Program-made: the position numbers and the translations under genes
NCBI GenBank assembly: GCA_958510825.1
Contig: OY294048.1
Span: forward strand, 21,221,589 to 21,285,588
DNA from: Brachypterus glaber
Lineage: Eukaryota; Arthropoda; Insecta; Coleoptera; Kateretidae
Length of the DNA: 64,000 nt
Direction: 5' to 3'
In this document: piece by piece, positions 1 to 12,000 of the stretch
Layout of the letters: each line of letters opens with the position of its first letter
Numbering within the stretch: position 1 is the first letter of the stretch
Notes under the pieces: model-generated
Database searches by the model: none
What the model was told of the DNA's origin: nothing
The model's input: the letters and a program-made list of their open reading frames with translations, nothing else

Positions 1-420
1 AAAAAAAGTTAACCAAAATTTACGTTTCCAAAAAAGATTCGTAAAAATCTACATCAAGTGATCAACTTTGAGTAAAACCAACCAAAAAAAAAACTCATTG
101 TGGAAGAGAGTCCCGAGAAAATTGATTATCTTTTGTTTTTCTTAAACGAGTGTTTGATCGAGTGTTTGCTTTCATCAAGATTCCGGTGCAAGGAAACGTT
201 TTTAGAAAAAAATTGTTTCACCTGTTCATGTATCAGAACATGTAAAAAATATGCAATCTTTAATTCAATTTCTGTAAAAGATATTGGGTAAAATGTTGTG
301 TAACCTACTGTCATCTCACAATGTGGGTTGGTAGCTTTCTGCATAACGCGGCCCAATTAATATATTATTTTATAATTTTTTGTGTAAATTCAAAATAGTA
401 AATAATAAAAAATAATAATA
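1..420. other. No feature recognised
   Basis: AT-rich left edge. A plus-strand frame at 100-291 and its antisense are short and unrecognised. Confidence 0.4.
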
Positions 421-422
421 AT

Positions 423-627
423 ATGAAGCTGAAGTTTGCAACGTTTTTTTGCATCGAAAATTCAAATAGTATATTAAAGCACTTATTCCTTAACACGTTT
501 TTAGTACTTTTAGTACTTTAGAAAACTCGCCGCAAGCGGCTTGTTTTCTAAACTTGTACTCGTGCGCTAAAAACGTGTTAATATTTGAATTTTCGTTGCA
601 AAAAACGTTGCAAACTTCAGCTTCATA
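423..627. mobile_element. Hairpin MITE with ATGAAGCTGAAG ends
   Basis: About 205 bp with inverted ends (ATGAAGCTGAAGTTTGCAAC and its complement) and a CGCCGCAAGCGGC centre. A deleted copy lies at 2456-2577. Non-coding. Confidence 0.75.
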
Positions 628-669
628 TAATAATAGTAAATAAAAAGAGATGTCCCCAGCTGGATACCC

Positions 670-2017
670 GCCTTTGGACATTAAAGGACCCCGCATGTTT
701 TATATGTTAATTGAATTTCCGTTAAATTAGCTAATTTTTTAGGGCCACTTGCACCAACTTTTGTTCAGGGATTATCTCGACTAAACCGAGTTTAAGTTAA
801 AAATGCTGCGTTCTGATTGGTTGACCCTCAATTTAATCCAAGTTTAAAGTTAAACCATCGTTGGTGCAAGTGGCCCTTAATATGTTGTAGTTTATGACCA
901 ACTGATCACAAGCTCTCGTGGGCCCAACTCAATCCTGCTTCTAGTTTTGGAGATATGGCTCATAAAAGGTTTGGCCATTTAAATCCGAAATTCTTGTTAT
1001 TTAAAATTTTTGGTGAATGCGCCAGCATAATAATGCACAAATGAGAAATGAAAAAAAAAAACTTCCGTGAAATATGCTATAAGTATTACAGCTCATAGTA
1101 TGTGCCTTTTTAAACAAAAAACTCTTATGGAAAAACTTTTGGAAACTATTCATTTCTTCTGTAATAATACTTCGGAGTGGTAAAATTGTCTGACATCGTA
1201 AAAAACACTAAAAAATACCTAATAATTATTACATATAATTCGTTTGAAATAAAATATCCATCGACCCCAATCTAACGTCATTTGAAGAGAAACGTCTTCT
1301 GTGTAATATTGATGTTGATAGCTCTTTTAGTTAGGAAGTTAATATAAAAATAACAAGATCTGAAAAAATAATATAAAACAGATTGTTTTATGGCAGATCT
1401 ATAAGTTGAATATTTACTGCATTCAAAACGAATTTTAAGAGTCCAATTAGGACCCATAGAGAAAGAAGTTTGATCACTCATATTTTCAGAATTTTCTAGT
1501 ACCACCTAAATAAAAATTCGCTCACCTCTTAGGAAAGGTTGTCAGACAATTTTACCACTCCGAAGTATTATTAGAGGGGAAATGAATAGTTTCCAAAAGT
1601 TTTTCCATAAGAGTTTATTGTTTAAAAAGGCACATACTATGAGCTGTAAAACTTATAGCATATTTCACGGAAGTTTTTTTTTCATTTCTCATTTGTGCAT
1701 TATGCTGGCGCATTTACCAAAATTTTTAAATATTTTTTTTACGACTCTAGTTTCGTAAAAATAAATAATATCTTTGGCTTAAAATGTCCTTTAACATAAG
1801 TACATAAGAACTAAGCGTAAATGTTTCTTAATAATTTCAAGAATTACAAGAATTTCGGATTTAAATGAGCCATATCTCCAAAACTAAAAGCGGGATTGAG
1901 TTGGGCCCACGAGAGCTTTTGATCAGTTGGTCATCAACTACAACATATTAAAAAATTAGCCAATTTAACGGAAATTCAATTTACATATAAAACATGCGGG
2001 GTCCTTTGTTCAAAGGC
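670..2017. mobile_element. 1.35-kb fold-back element
   Basis: Two arms (670-1195 and 1535-2017) are near reverse complements across about 500 bp, ends GCCTTTG.../...CAAAGGC. The loop (1196-1534) resembles parts of repeats at 20.93-21.17 and 39.33 kb. The left arm carries an extra 135-bp insertion (742-876) that the right arm lacks. The only open frame (1278-1505, minus) has no recognisable product. Confidence 0.8.
742..876. mobile_element. 135-bp Harbinger-like MITE, copy 1
   Basis: Inverted ends GGGCCACTTGCACCAAC, flanked by TTA on both sides (739-741, 877-879). The opposite arm of the host palindrome preserves the unoccupied site with a single TTA. A 3-bp TWA duplication is typical of PIF/Harbinger; assignment to that superfamily is inferred. 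Confidence 0.82.
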
Positions 2018-2169
2018 ACCTCTCAAAAATTATAATTATAATTCTCTTTCATTTTTTTACCGCATACTGTATAAATCAAGCAAAATTTTGGTAATTACTA
2101 GAAAAAAAAATAAAATAAATAATGGGACACTTTCCCGGGCGAGTCCATTATTGAAAACTTTCCCAAACT

Positions 2170-2650
2170 GTTCTAGGTAAAATTCAGGACCTGATGAATC
2201 ATATTCCAAAAAAAAATACACGGAAAAAAATTTGGGACAAAAAACTGATAAGCCCCCCCCCCATTTAGAACACCCCTGGTTAAAATAAGTACATTGAAAA
2301 TAACATACGAAGATGGGCCTTATTAAGATTAGTTTACCTTCAAAACCTTGTTGCTGTATCTCAAAGGGTTCCTGAGTAATTAAATAACCGAATTTTTTTT
2401 AGCTCCTCTTTTACGACGCAAAAAGTTTGGACATATGTCTATAGGAACTTTTTTTATGAAGCTGAAGTTTGCAACGTTTTTTTGCATCGAAAATTCAAAT
2501 AGTATATTAAAGCACTTATTCCATAACACGTTTTTAGCGCACTAGTACTTTAGAAAACTCGCCGCAAGCGGCTTCATCTTTTTTTCATATTTTATGATGT
2601 AGAATCACCCCTTAAAATTTCGGACCCTATTTCAAATACAGCGTGTATGT
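2170..2650. mobile_element. Truncated one-arm copy of the 12.3-kb hairpin element
   Basis: Matches the right arm of the element at 12255-13457 from ATCATATT through AAATACA..GTGTA, including GGGACAAAAAACTGATAAG and TCTCAAAGGGTTCCTGAG. It is interrupted at 2456-2577 by a copy of the ATGAAGCTGAAG MITE. Confidence 0.7.
2456..2577. mobile_element. Deleted ATGAAGCTGAAG MITE
   Basis: 122 bp sharing the left three quarters of the element at 423-627 and ending in GCTTCAT; inserted in a T-run of the older repeat. Confidence 0.7.
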
Positions 2651-3476
2651 ATACATAAATATATTTATGAAAAAAAAAACTAATAACTAATTAGTTTTGT
2701 CTACTGAATCGACATTTTTATTTATTGAAAATAAATTACTGTTTTTAAAATGGATGCCCCTAAACGTAATGTTGCAAAAAAAAAGATTATTTTCGTTTTT
2801 TACCAGATTTATGATAAAATTTTGCCACTATGCTTGTGGTTTTGAAACAAATTAGGGATCAGAAAGGTCTTTTATTGTCAAATTTGTTTAAATCGACAAA
2901 AAAAAACTGGAAAAAACAGTCTGGTTAAGGGTATCCAACAATTTTATGATACTTCTTTCGTCATATGAAACGTTAAACCCCCCCAAAGTGTCCACCACTG
3001 AAGATAAAAAAAAATAAGTAAATTAGTTATAAAGTATATGTATGTACTAGTATTACATAATATGTTATATTGTTATATATTATATAAATTTTTGGCTGTA
3101 TCTTTATTATTTATATAATTTTTTTAATGAAACATATCGGAAAAACACGAAAAAAGTGCCATATTTGGATTTTGTGACCCCGTAAAAAATTAACTAGGGT
3201 AGATATTTAAAATCTGCATGAATCATTTTTTTTTGCAATATTTCCATAAAATATATATTTTTTTCAAATATTGCTGATTATTTTTTTTGCCTCGAATGCA
3301 TACAAAAAAAAAAACATTGTTTATATCTCAAGATATTGAGGGTCAAGAATTTTTTTCATTGTCGTATTTGTTTTCTACTCCAAAAAATACGTAAAAATAT
3401 ATAGTCTGGTTTTTGAAAAACTAACTTTATTTTTTTATTGTGGTCCTGTGACATTAATATAGATATAATATATATT
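2651..3476. other. Non-coding AT-rich stretch with a dispersed repeat
   Basis: No gene seen. About 3040-3260 is the reverse complement of 38450-38640 (shared TTTTTGGCTGTATC, TAACTAGGGTAGATATTTAA), so it is a dispersed repeat of unknown class. Confidence 0.5.
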
Positions 3477-3607
3477 CCCTGTTGAAAAGGACGGGTCTGG
3501 GCGGGTATAAATGGTGCACAAACCGTACTTGAGCGGATGAAATTCACATGCTCAAGTACGGTTTGTGCACCATTTATACCCGCCCAGATCCGTCTATTTC
3601 AGTAGGG
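3477..3607. mobile_element. 131-bp hairpin MITE, copy 1
   Basis: Almost entirely two 57-bp inverted arms: CCCTGTTGAAAAGGACGGGT... with GGTATAAATGGTGCACAAAC inside. A second copy is at 33447-33577. Confidence 0.78.
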
Positions 3608-4942
3608 TTATATATTATATCTAAAAAAGCATGTGTTTATTTAATAGTGAGTGTTTATTATAAATTAGGTGATAAATACATAAATTGTTTAAATAGGCCT
3701 ATTTACCACTAAGTAAATTATCTGCCATGATCAATTTAACGAAATTAAGGATGAATCAAATATTATCAAGGATTTAATTGTCAATAAACATGTATGATAT
3801 AAAGATTAATTGAAAATGTCAGTAAATATTATTACTTTAAAATATTTATATTTCATCCACGGTATGCACATCGTAAATATGGCGCACGTTTGAAACTTCA
3901 AAATAAAATTAAAAAAATCTGAAAAAATTTTATTTATTAAAGCACAAATAATTTTTTTTAACATCTCAGTGAAAGCGTTCCACATTGAAAAAAAATACTG
4001 TTGATAGCAAAAAAAAACATAGAATTTTGTAGTGTTTTTTTTAAACACATATTTCCGTGGTTAACAAAGTGTAATTTGAAAATCAAATTGTAATGTAATT
4101 TTTCTCTATTTCAGGAAAATTAATGGGTAATCTGTTTGGCTTAATTAAAAAGCGCGTGAAATATTGGTTTAAATAAGGCTTTCACCGGATCTGTTGTACC
4201 GTTAGTAAGCTATAAGCAACTAACTACTCGCGCGTACGTAGGTATTTTAAACTTTTAAGTGGTGTACCTCAGTAATTAAAATAGTTGGAAACTTAAAAAT
4301 CATTGTAATATGTGTTTTTTATCACTTTAAATAAATGCTGAAAGTAACAAAAAATTAAAAATAATTTAACAATTATTTTCCGTCAGATTTTAGAGATTTC
4401 ACTCAGAAAGTCCCATATTTTTAGATTTTTTAAATTTTTTAGGTTTTGAAAAAAATTAAATTTTTTAAAACCAGTTTTAGATTTTTTTTTTAAATTTTTT
4501 AACCTTTTTGAAATTTTTACTTTTTCAATTTTTAGAAAATACACTAAAAAAAATATTTTATTTTAGTTATGGAACGAAAAGTATTTTATTTAAAAAGAGA
4601 AAAATTTAGTATATTTGAAAATAAGAGAAAGAAAATTGTGTAATACACAATTTTTTGGGTTAAAATTACTATCAAAATTAGCCTAATTTAACTTAACTTA
4701 AAAAGAAATACAGTAGGTACATCCGAAACAGTCGGTCTTAACAAAAGTAAGTTTTATTAAAAGAAATATGGGACGTTTAATGTCAACCGGATCACCTGCG
4801 TACCCCAAATTTGGGTTGATGGATTTTTATGATCGAGGTGTCAAAATGTTCGTCTGGACAAGAGCTTTCATAAAATGGTGGCGTATTGAAAAATTCAATA
4901 TGGCGGCTGGAAACCAGAGAAAAATCGAGAGTCCGAATCAAA
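3608..4942. other. No feature recognised
   Basis: AT-rich; scattered A/T runs at 4390-4560; no splice-compatible coding segment or clear inverted repeat was found. Confidence 0.4.
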
Positions 4943-5185
4943 TCAGATATAACCAGCGTAATTTTTAAAATACTTTAAGCGATAATTAAGTAAAATTTTC
5001 AAAGATAAAAGTTCATCAATACATTCTTTAGAAAAAATAATAGTTTTTTCTTTTTTCTCCAGTTTCAAGTATCCTTGATCCTCTGTAGATTTGGTTAAAT
5101 TATAGAGCTCAACTTTAAAATTTGATTCGTCCTGCCTATTATTCTCCAATAAAATTTTAATATTATCCAATAAATCATACCAGTC
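4943..5185 (-). CDS. Possible terminal exon, unknown protein
   Basis: After an in-frame TAA and the string CTTAAG (a possible acceptor), the minus strand reads about 80 codons: DWYDLLDNIKILLENNRQDE, FKVELYNLTKSTEDQGYLKL, ..., NYAGYI and TGA. Composition looks like a real protein rather than AT-rich noise, and a minus-strand AATAAA lies near 4757. No upstream partner exon or family was recognised; it may be a relic of a transposon gene. Confidence 0.28.
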   Translation of the reverse strand, partial: DWYDLLDNIKILLENNRQDESNFKVELYNLTKSTEDQGYLKLEKKEKTIIFSKECIDELLSLKILLNYRLKYFKNYAGYI

Positions 5186-6004
5186 TTAAGTCCAATAAAG
5201 AAATGGTTTGATTATTCTGTATAAATTGTATACATGGCTCAAACCCCATTTATACCAGTAGATATTTTCAGATCACTTTAAAAAAATAAGTTTTATTGGC
5301 AATAAAGTATATTATTGTTGTTATTGTTGTTAATAAGCAAAAATGTTAAAATGTTAAAAACAAAAAACTAGAGGCTGAAATGATTGAATTGACACCGAAA
5401 AATACATTATTGATAGTTTATGGAATTTTTCAAGGTAAAGAAGTTCGAGATTAACTATAATTTCAATGTACAAGATGTTGCCCTATTTTTGAAATTATTT
5501 CCCAAAACTTTAATTTTAATGTCTAAGATTTTATAGATATTTGTTTAATTTTTAAAAACTGATTTTTTTAATAATTTAGTTTTTATTTATTATATTTTCT
5601 TTCAAATTTAATGCGTGAAATGATAAATAATTATAATCGATGATATAATTCGTGAAACCTAGTTTCAGATTCAACCACAGATCCCATAAAAATAATCATA
5701 AATCTGTGAGATTAAGTAAGTAAAAAGAAGGTTAATTATGTGTATCTCGTTTTTATACGATAAAAAAGAAAAAAAAAACAATCAGAATTTTCAGCTGAGT
5801 TCAAAAATGTAAAAAATTACAGGGTGTGCCATAAAAAAACATATTTATGCCACTTCCGGCGAAACCGGAAGTAAAACAAAAAAATTAAATCCGCCATTTT
5901 ATAGCTAATGTAAAATTATATAAATCACCAAAGTTTCGTTTTTATCGAACGAAGATTAATCTTAATTTTTGGGGTAGACATAAATAAAACTCGGTATATT
6001 ATAT
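5186..6004. other. No gene recognised
   Basis: AT-rich. A short hairpin (ACTTCCGG..CCGGAAGT) sits at 5850-5872. Confidence 0.4.
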
Positions 6005-6832
6005 CGTCGGCTTACAAGTAAAAGGGACTAAGTCACTTTTTTGCGAAAATGGGATTTTAATGGCACTGTAATAATTTTTGATTATCTATGTATAGGTAAA
6101 CCGAACAAACTTCTAGGTGGACTGCCAAGGGAGTTACCCCCTATACAAAACGCACCAATTTGATTTTGATTAAAATTTTATCTGGCAATAGGCACTGTCA
6201 CTTAGTGCACTTAGTGCGTTTTACTTGTAGATTATTTCAAATGTTTCTGCACTAAACGACTTTCTAAAAAGAATTAATTTATAAAACTATGATTGCTTGA
6301 ATCATTTATATGATACAATATCGCGTTATTTATTGTACTGACAAACGCATTCAAATTTTAACTGATAGATTATTTTAATTTTGCTCCTTAATTCTTGGTT
6401 ACTACATAAATAACAAGAATATAAGAAAAAAACTAAAGTTCGCGGCAATTTCGGCAAGTTCCCTTAGAATTGCACCGTGAAGTGTTTTATCATTAATAAT
6501 GATTCACTATAATTATTGACTTTAGGAGATGCTTCTTTGCCGGCACAGCCGATGGCCTCTGAAAACTGTCTTAGTTCTGGCATAGTAAGCAGTTTCATAT
6601 AATAATTACTAATTAATTTTATTAAAGTCCAAAATGGAAACTTTCTTTAAACAATCAAAAAGTCCAAACCCTTCTTTTAAAAATCTAGTTTTTGAAAAGG
6701 TATGTAAACATCTTGTTTCTACTTTATAGTTATACGTTTATATTAATAGAAGGGTTTGAATTTTAAAAAGTTATTTTTTATATTATTTTATTGACTTAGT
6801 GCTCTTTACTTGTAAGCCGACGTCGTGGGCCT
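6005..6832. mobile_element. Inverted-repeat element, CGTCGGCTTACAAGTAAA ends (first)
   Basis: Starts CGTCGGCTTACAAGTAAAAG followed by GGACTAAGTC and ends with the complement at 6801-6832. A short minus-strand frame (6464-6583, starting MPELRQFSEAIG) lies inside; not recognised. Confidence 0.68.
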
Positions 6833-7046
6833 ACAAGTAAAAGGCACTAAGTCCATGTCTTTTTTCAAATTTAGTTGAATTAAACTACTTCAATTTTTCT
6901 TTATTTAACTGCAAATGGGACATCATTATTAAGTTTTTTTCCAAAAACAATTATTATAAAAATTAAAAAACAACAATGAAAGTTAAATTTGTCAATATCT
7001 CAAAACAATGTTTTTGGACTTAGTGCTCTTTACTTGTAAGCCGACG
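6831..7046. mobile_element. Inverted-repeat element, same ends (second)
   Basis: Abuts the previous element and reuses its terminal repeat: GGCCTACAAGTAAAAGGCAC... to GTGCTCTTTACTTGTAAGCC. The pair is flanked by TATAT-type sequence, suggesting a composite or partially duplicated unit. Confidence 0.65.
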
Positions 7047-7197
7047 ATATATTATAGGGAAAAGTATTATTTTGTTGGCGCATTTGTCTCTTGGGAAACT
7101 CGCCACAAGCTGCTTGTATTTTCTTCCATTATGAAACTTAATAGGTTTTAAAAGTAATCTTTGGAAAAAACAAATTTATCCTTTAATCTAAACTATA

Positions 7198-8900
7198 ATT
7201 TCGCGGTTCTTTCACACGATTTTGGGGTATATTTTTGCAACGGTATTTTGAAATTACTGATTTTTTTCTGTGCGTTCCTACATGCAAGTTAATCCTATGG
7301 CCAATTTTTTTCGTAATCGGACCCCAAACTTGGCCTTCAGCTACAAAAACATCACACTTTGTCAGAAAAGGTCCAATTTCTTAATTCTTGTTCAAAATTG
7401 TTTTTATAAAATATATTGATTTAAAATTTATGCCCTCACGAATGACTATAATTTTATAAAAAAATTGTTTTGATTTTTTTAGTTTAGTTTATTTATTTGC
7501 ATTAAACTTTACAGTTTTTACAGTCGTCATTTAGTTTTAATTAAAATAGTATTTAACATGTAGTTAACAGTTTGTAGACATTACAATTAAAATAACAGTG
7601 AAAGAAACAATTTAAAGCTAAGTATTTACATTGGAAGGCAAATTTTAACTAGTATACTAGTTAAGCCCTCTATAGAGGGCGCTGTGAACAGTTTTTCTTA
7701 AAAGAATGCCTTTTTTTGATAGCCAAATTCTAGAGGGGGCAACGATGTCCAGAAAAACCATGATATATCCGTGAAACTATACGTATCCAACTATTTAGTT
7801 CTACGGTATTTCCACAGAATAACGATGCCCCCGCTTACTAGATCAATTATAGTGAAGGACTGCACGTATGCCATTTTCCTGTGTTTTTTGGGTAAATTTG
7901 ATCGATTGAAGTCTTATATAAAACAAAATATCGCATTTGGGACAGACATTTAACAAAATTATGGCAAATTTATAATGTGGGGTGAAAAAGTGATTTTTTT
8001 CTATTTTTGAATAAAAAGCAGTTTTTTGTCATTTTCTCGTTAACGGTGAGAAATATTATCAAAATTCAAAATATATAACTTAAGACTTACCTTTTACTAA
8101 AAAAAAGGTTTCTTATTTTTTTCTTGTCAAAAAGGAGCTAAGCGCCAAAACTAGGCCGACAAATATTTTTTTGGTAACTATGCAATTTTTATTAAATAGA
8201 TATAAAAAGAATTTTTTTTAACGATTTTGTTTTTTTTTTACTTCATTTGTTTTCGAGTTATAGCAAGTCAAAGTTGCTGAACTGTAAAAATAGCCATATT
8301 TTAAAAACAAATGAAGTAATAAAAACGCGCAATAAAACAAAATTGTTAAAAAAATGCTTTTTATGTCTATTTAATAAAAATTGCATAGTTACCAAAAAAA
8401 ATTTGTCGGCCTAGTTTTGGCGCTTAGCTCCTTTTTGACAAAAAAATTAAGAAACCTGTTTTTTAGTAAAAGTTAAGTCTTAGGAATATTTTGAATTTCG
8501 ATAATATTTCTCACCGTTAACGAGAAAATGACAAAAAACTGCTTTTTATTCAAAAATAGAAAAAAATCACTTTTTCACCCCACATTATAAAAGTTAAAAT
8601 TTTTTCTTAAATGTCTGTACCAAATGCGACGATTTGTTTTGTATAATACTGCAATCGATCAAATTTACCCCAAAACACAGGAAAAAAGGCATACGTGCAG
8701 TCCTTCACGATATTTGATCTAGTAAGCGGGGGCATCGTTATTCTGTAGAAATATCATAGAAATAAATAGTTAGATATCTGGAGCCCGATTAAGAAAGTTT
8801 TTTAGCTATATGCTTAACTTGCATGTAGGAACGTACAAAAAACAATTCAGGCGATTTAAAAATCTGTTGCAAAAAATTCGTGTGAAAGAACCGCGAAATT
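7198..8900. mobile_element. 1.7-kb fold-back element
   Basis: Ends AATTTCGCGGTTCTTTCACA and complement. Arms pair over about 700 bp, e.g. CTAGGCCGACAAATATTTTT at 8150 against 8400 and TACTAGATCAA at 7838 against 8715. The loop is at about 8250-8290. The left arm has extra sequence at 7390-7740. It begins about 50 bp beyond the stop of the 113-residue gene. No transposase seen. Confidence 0.8.
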
Positions 8901-8950
8901 ACAGTTAAGCAAAATAAACAAATAAAATGACAATAATTTTAAGTTTTCTC

Positions 8951-9054
8951 TTATATTTCTGCTGTTTTTTTATTTTCTTCAGGTTTGATAACTTCCGTTG
9001 TAGTTTCAGTTTCTTGATTTTTTATAGATTGTGTAAGAGATTTATTTGTGGTAC
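8951..9054 (-). CDS. 113-residue gene, exon 2 (terminal)
   Basis: Reads TTNKSLTQSIKNQETETTTE..., stop TAA at 8951-8953. It is preceded by a T-rich tract and TTTTTAG. No AATAAA is seen in the next 60 nt, after which a 1.7-kb hairpin element begins. Confidence 0.58.
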
Positions 9055-12000
9055 CTAAAAACAAAAAAAAGATAGTTTGCATTCCAAAATATGACGTTTT
9101 TCGGGCATAATACGCTCGTCTAAATTGGCGCCACCTTTCATAGCGTCAGCCTGACGATTCACTCACCGCAGTAATGAGGAGAATCCAGCGCATGCGCACT
9201 GATTTTCTTATTTTTGTTTTAACGTATGCCAAAAATTATTTTAAGCTTATGTAACATTCTTTTGCAGAATTTTACAAAAATATCTACTTTTTTCTTATGC
9301 ATATTGTTACACCAGGCGAGCATTTATTTTTTAATTAGCTAAAGCTAAATTATTTGCCTAAATATCCTATTTGATTCCTAAAATATATCTGTATCTGAAA
9401 AATGCCTCCAATTAAAAAAAAAACACCAAACCAGCAAACTACCAAACCATTATTAACGTAAACCAACGCCTTCAATTAAAAAAAAAACACCAAACCAGCA
9501 AACTACCATACCAAACCATTGTTAACGTAAACCAACGCCTCCCATTAAAAAAAAACACCAAACCAGCAAACTACCAAACCAAACCATTGTTAACGTAAAC
9601 CAACGCCTCCCATTTAAAAAAAAACACCAAACCAGCAAACTACTACTACCAGTACACTAGTTTTTTTGTTAGAATATATAGCAAAATATTGTTAAAATAC
9701 TTAAGAATTTCTGTTTGATTTTTTTAATGGGGGGGTTTACGTTAACAATGGTTTGGTTTGGTAGTTTGCTGGTTTGGTGTGTTTTTTTTTTAATGGGAGG
9801 CGTTGGTTTACGTTAACAATGGTTTGGTTTGGTGTTTTTTTTTTTAATGGGAGGCGTTGGTTAACGTTAATAATGGTTTGGTTTGGTAGTTTGCTGGTTT
9901 GGTGTTTTTTTTTTTAATGGGAGGCATTTTTCAGATACGATATTTCAGAATTTAGAAGGCGATATATTTTAGGAATCAAATAGGATTATATCTAGGCTAA
10001 ATAATTTAGCTTTAGATAATTAAAAAATAAATGCTTGCCTGGTGTAACAATATGCATAAAAAAAGTAGATATTTTTGTAAAATTCTGCAAAAGAATGTTT
10101 CATAACCTTAAAATAATTTTAGGCATACGTCAAAACAGAATCAGTGCGCATGCGCTGGATTCTCCTCATTACTGTGGTGAGTGAATCGTGTTAGAAGTGT
10201 TAGAATGCAATGTCACTCTACACATTTTTATATCGTAATCTTTATAAATATATAAAATATATAAAAACCAACGTCAAAAATTTAATTGTTTAAATACACA
10301 ATTACCTGAGCTACAACATATGTACATCTGTTTAAATACATAATTACCTTAGCTACAACAGATGTACATCTATAGATATTATCCATATTTATTTGTTTAA
10401 AAAATATATTTTCACGGCGCCCTCCTGGATGGATTTAGTTTTTTCATCCTGCAACACTATTTTTTTTCCTAAATTCATCAAGATTGTATATTTTTATATA
10501 AATAAAAAAATACCGGACTATTCGTTTTTTATTTTAAAAAATATGCGTATTAGACCAGGACACAAAATTTTGTTTGTAAAAAAAAACAGTTTTTTGATTT
10601 TTTCTGGCTTATTGTTAACTTTTTGTTTAAAATATATATTTACCAAATCGATACCCCCAAGCAACAATGCCGTAACTCATATATTGTCATTTTTCACGAC
10701 AGCTAAATTTCTAAAATATATTTTTTTGTATTTAAAATACCCTTATAAGGGTGGGCTAATGATTGAAGTGGAAAAGGTAGCCACGTGATACATTATTTAA
10801 AAGCTTATAAAATTCTCTATTTAACTGTATAAGTAGTTTTTATTATTTATTGTTTGTTTCTGATAATATTTAAGTTTATAATTTTTTACTTTAGTGTTTT
10901 TAGGTAAACTTTTGGTTAAAATGGCCTGTGGAAATATCTGAGTAGTACCACCATGTGTATCTTTTTTCAAGGCGTTTACCTATGAGTATAACTTAAAATG
11001 GGCCTAACCTCGGGCCTAACTTGAGTTACATCCTTGTTGGATGGGAGTGTCGAAATTAAAGACAACTAAATTCTCTACAAAATAGCTTCTTAATTTTTTT
11101 TTAGATTAATAATTATCGAAATAATGGCTAAGTTCGAGCATTTATAGCTTTACTCCTTTTCGGGGGGTATCACGAATACAATTCGGATTTTCCAGGCTTA
11201 TATATTTTTTTTGTAAAAAAAGTTATGTAACAAATTAAAGAGAATAAAATTCTCTACAAAACTGGTATTATGCATTTATTTTTAACAATCTCTACAAAAA
11301 GCAGGAGGCTCTTAAATAAAAAAAACAACAAAATTACACGCATTTTTTTTTGTCTTTTGAACCGCCAGACCGATTCAGGTTTTTTGGTCTAGTTTGATAG
11401 AGAATTTATGTAAATTTCTGTATATTTTTTTCATTTTTACCCGAATAACTCCGATATTTTCAAAAAACCTTCCTATTTTCACTTAAACAAGTAAATAAAA
11501 AAACAAATACGCTTTGCTATAGAGAATTTAAATTTGACTTGTGGATTTCTCACTCCCTATTGTTTTTGGTAAGGTGGTAAATGGGTAAAAAACTGTATTT
11601 GAACAAGACAGCTGGGGCCAAACGGTACATCAGGATGTACCGCTCATTAAACCTTTTCAATAGGACGCGTCCTATTGTACTGAGCGAATATAAAAATTAA
11701 TATAGTGCATCCATCAGTAATGAATTCTCTATCAAAATAGACCAAAAGGACCTGAATCGGTCTAGCGGTTCAAAAGTAACAGTTGAAAAATATTTAAAAA
11801 AGTGAAAATAAAAATTAAAAAACTTTTTTTTTTAATAAAATAATTAAAAAAGGCTTATAATCGATTTCACGTTAATTTTATTGTTGAAAACAAATTAGTG
11901 TGACCGCGGTTTCGCTATAATAGATATAGCATCTACGGACTTAAATACATATAATGGGACATCTTTAACATTCTGGTCATAAATAACACTAAGGACATTA

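Noticed and set aside
100..291. 63-residue frame at the left edge
   Set aside because: Starts from a non-ATG codon, no family, no splice context; antisense equally open.
4768..4968. 66-residue plus-strand frame
   Set aside because: No family recognised; overlaps the better minus-strand candidate only at its end and has no splice support.
6464..6583. 40-residue minus-strand frame starting MPELRQFSEAIG
   Set aside because: Lies inside an inverted-repeat element, no convincing donor or partner exon.
7198..8900. Palindrome considered as an assembly artefact
   Set aside because: The arms differ by point changes and an extra block in one arm, so they are old genomic inverted repeats rather than a chimeric read; the same holds for the other large fold-backs.
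10393..10788. 131-residue frame, Phe/Ile-rich
   Set aside because: No recognisable family, overlaps a dispersed repeat at its end, and AT-rich DNA gives such frames by chance.
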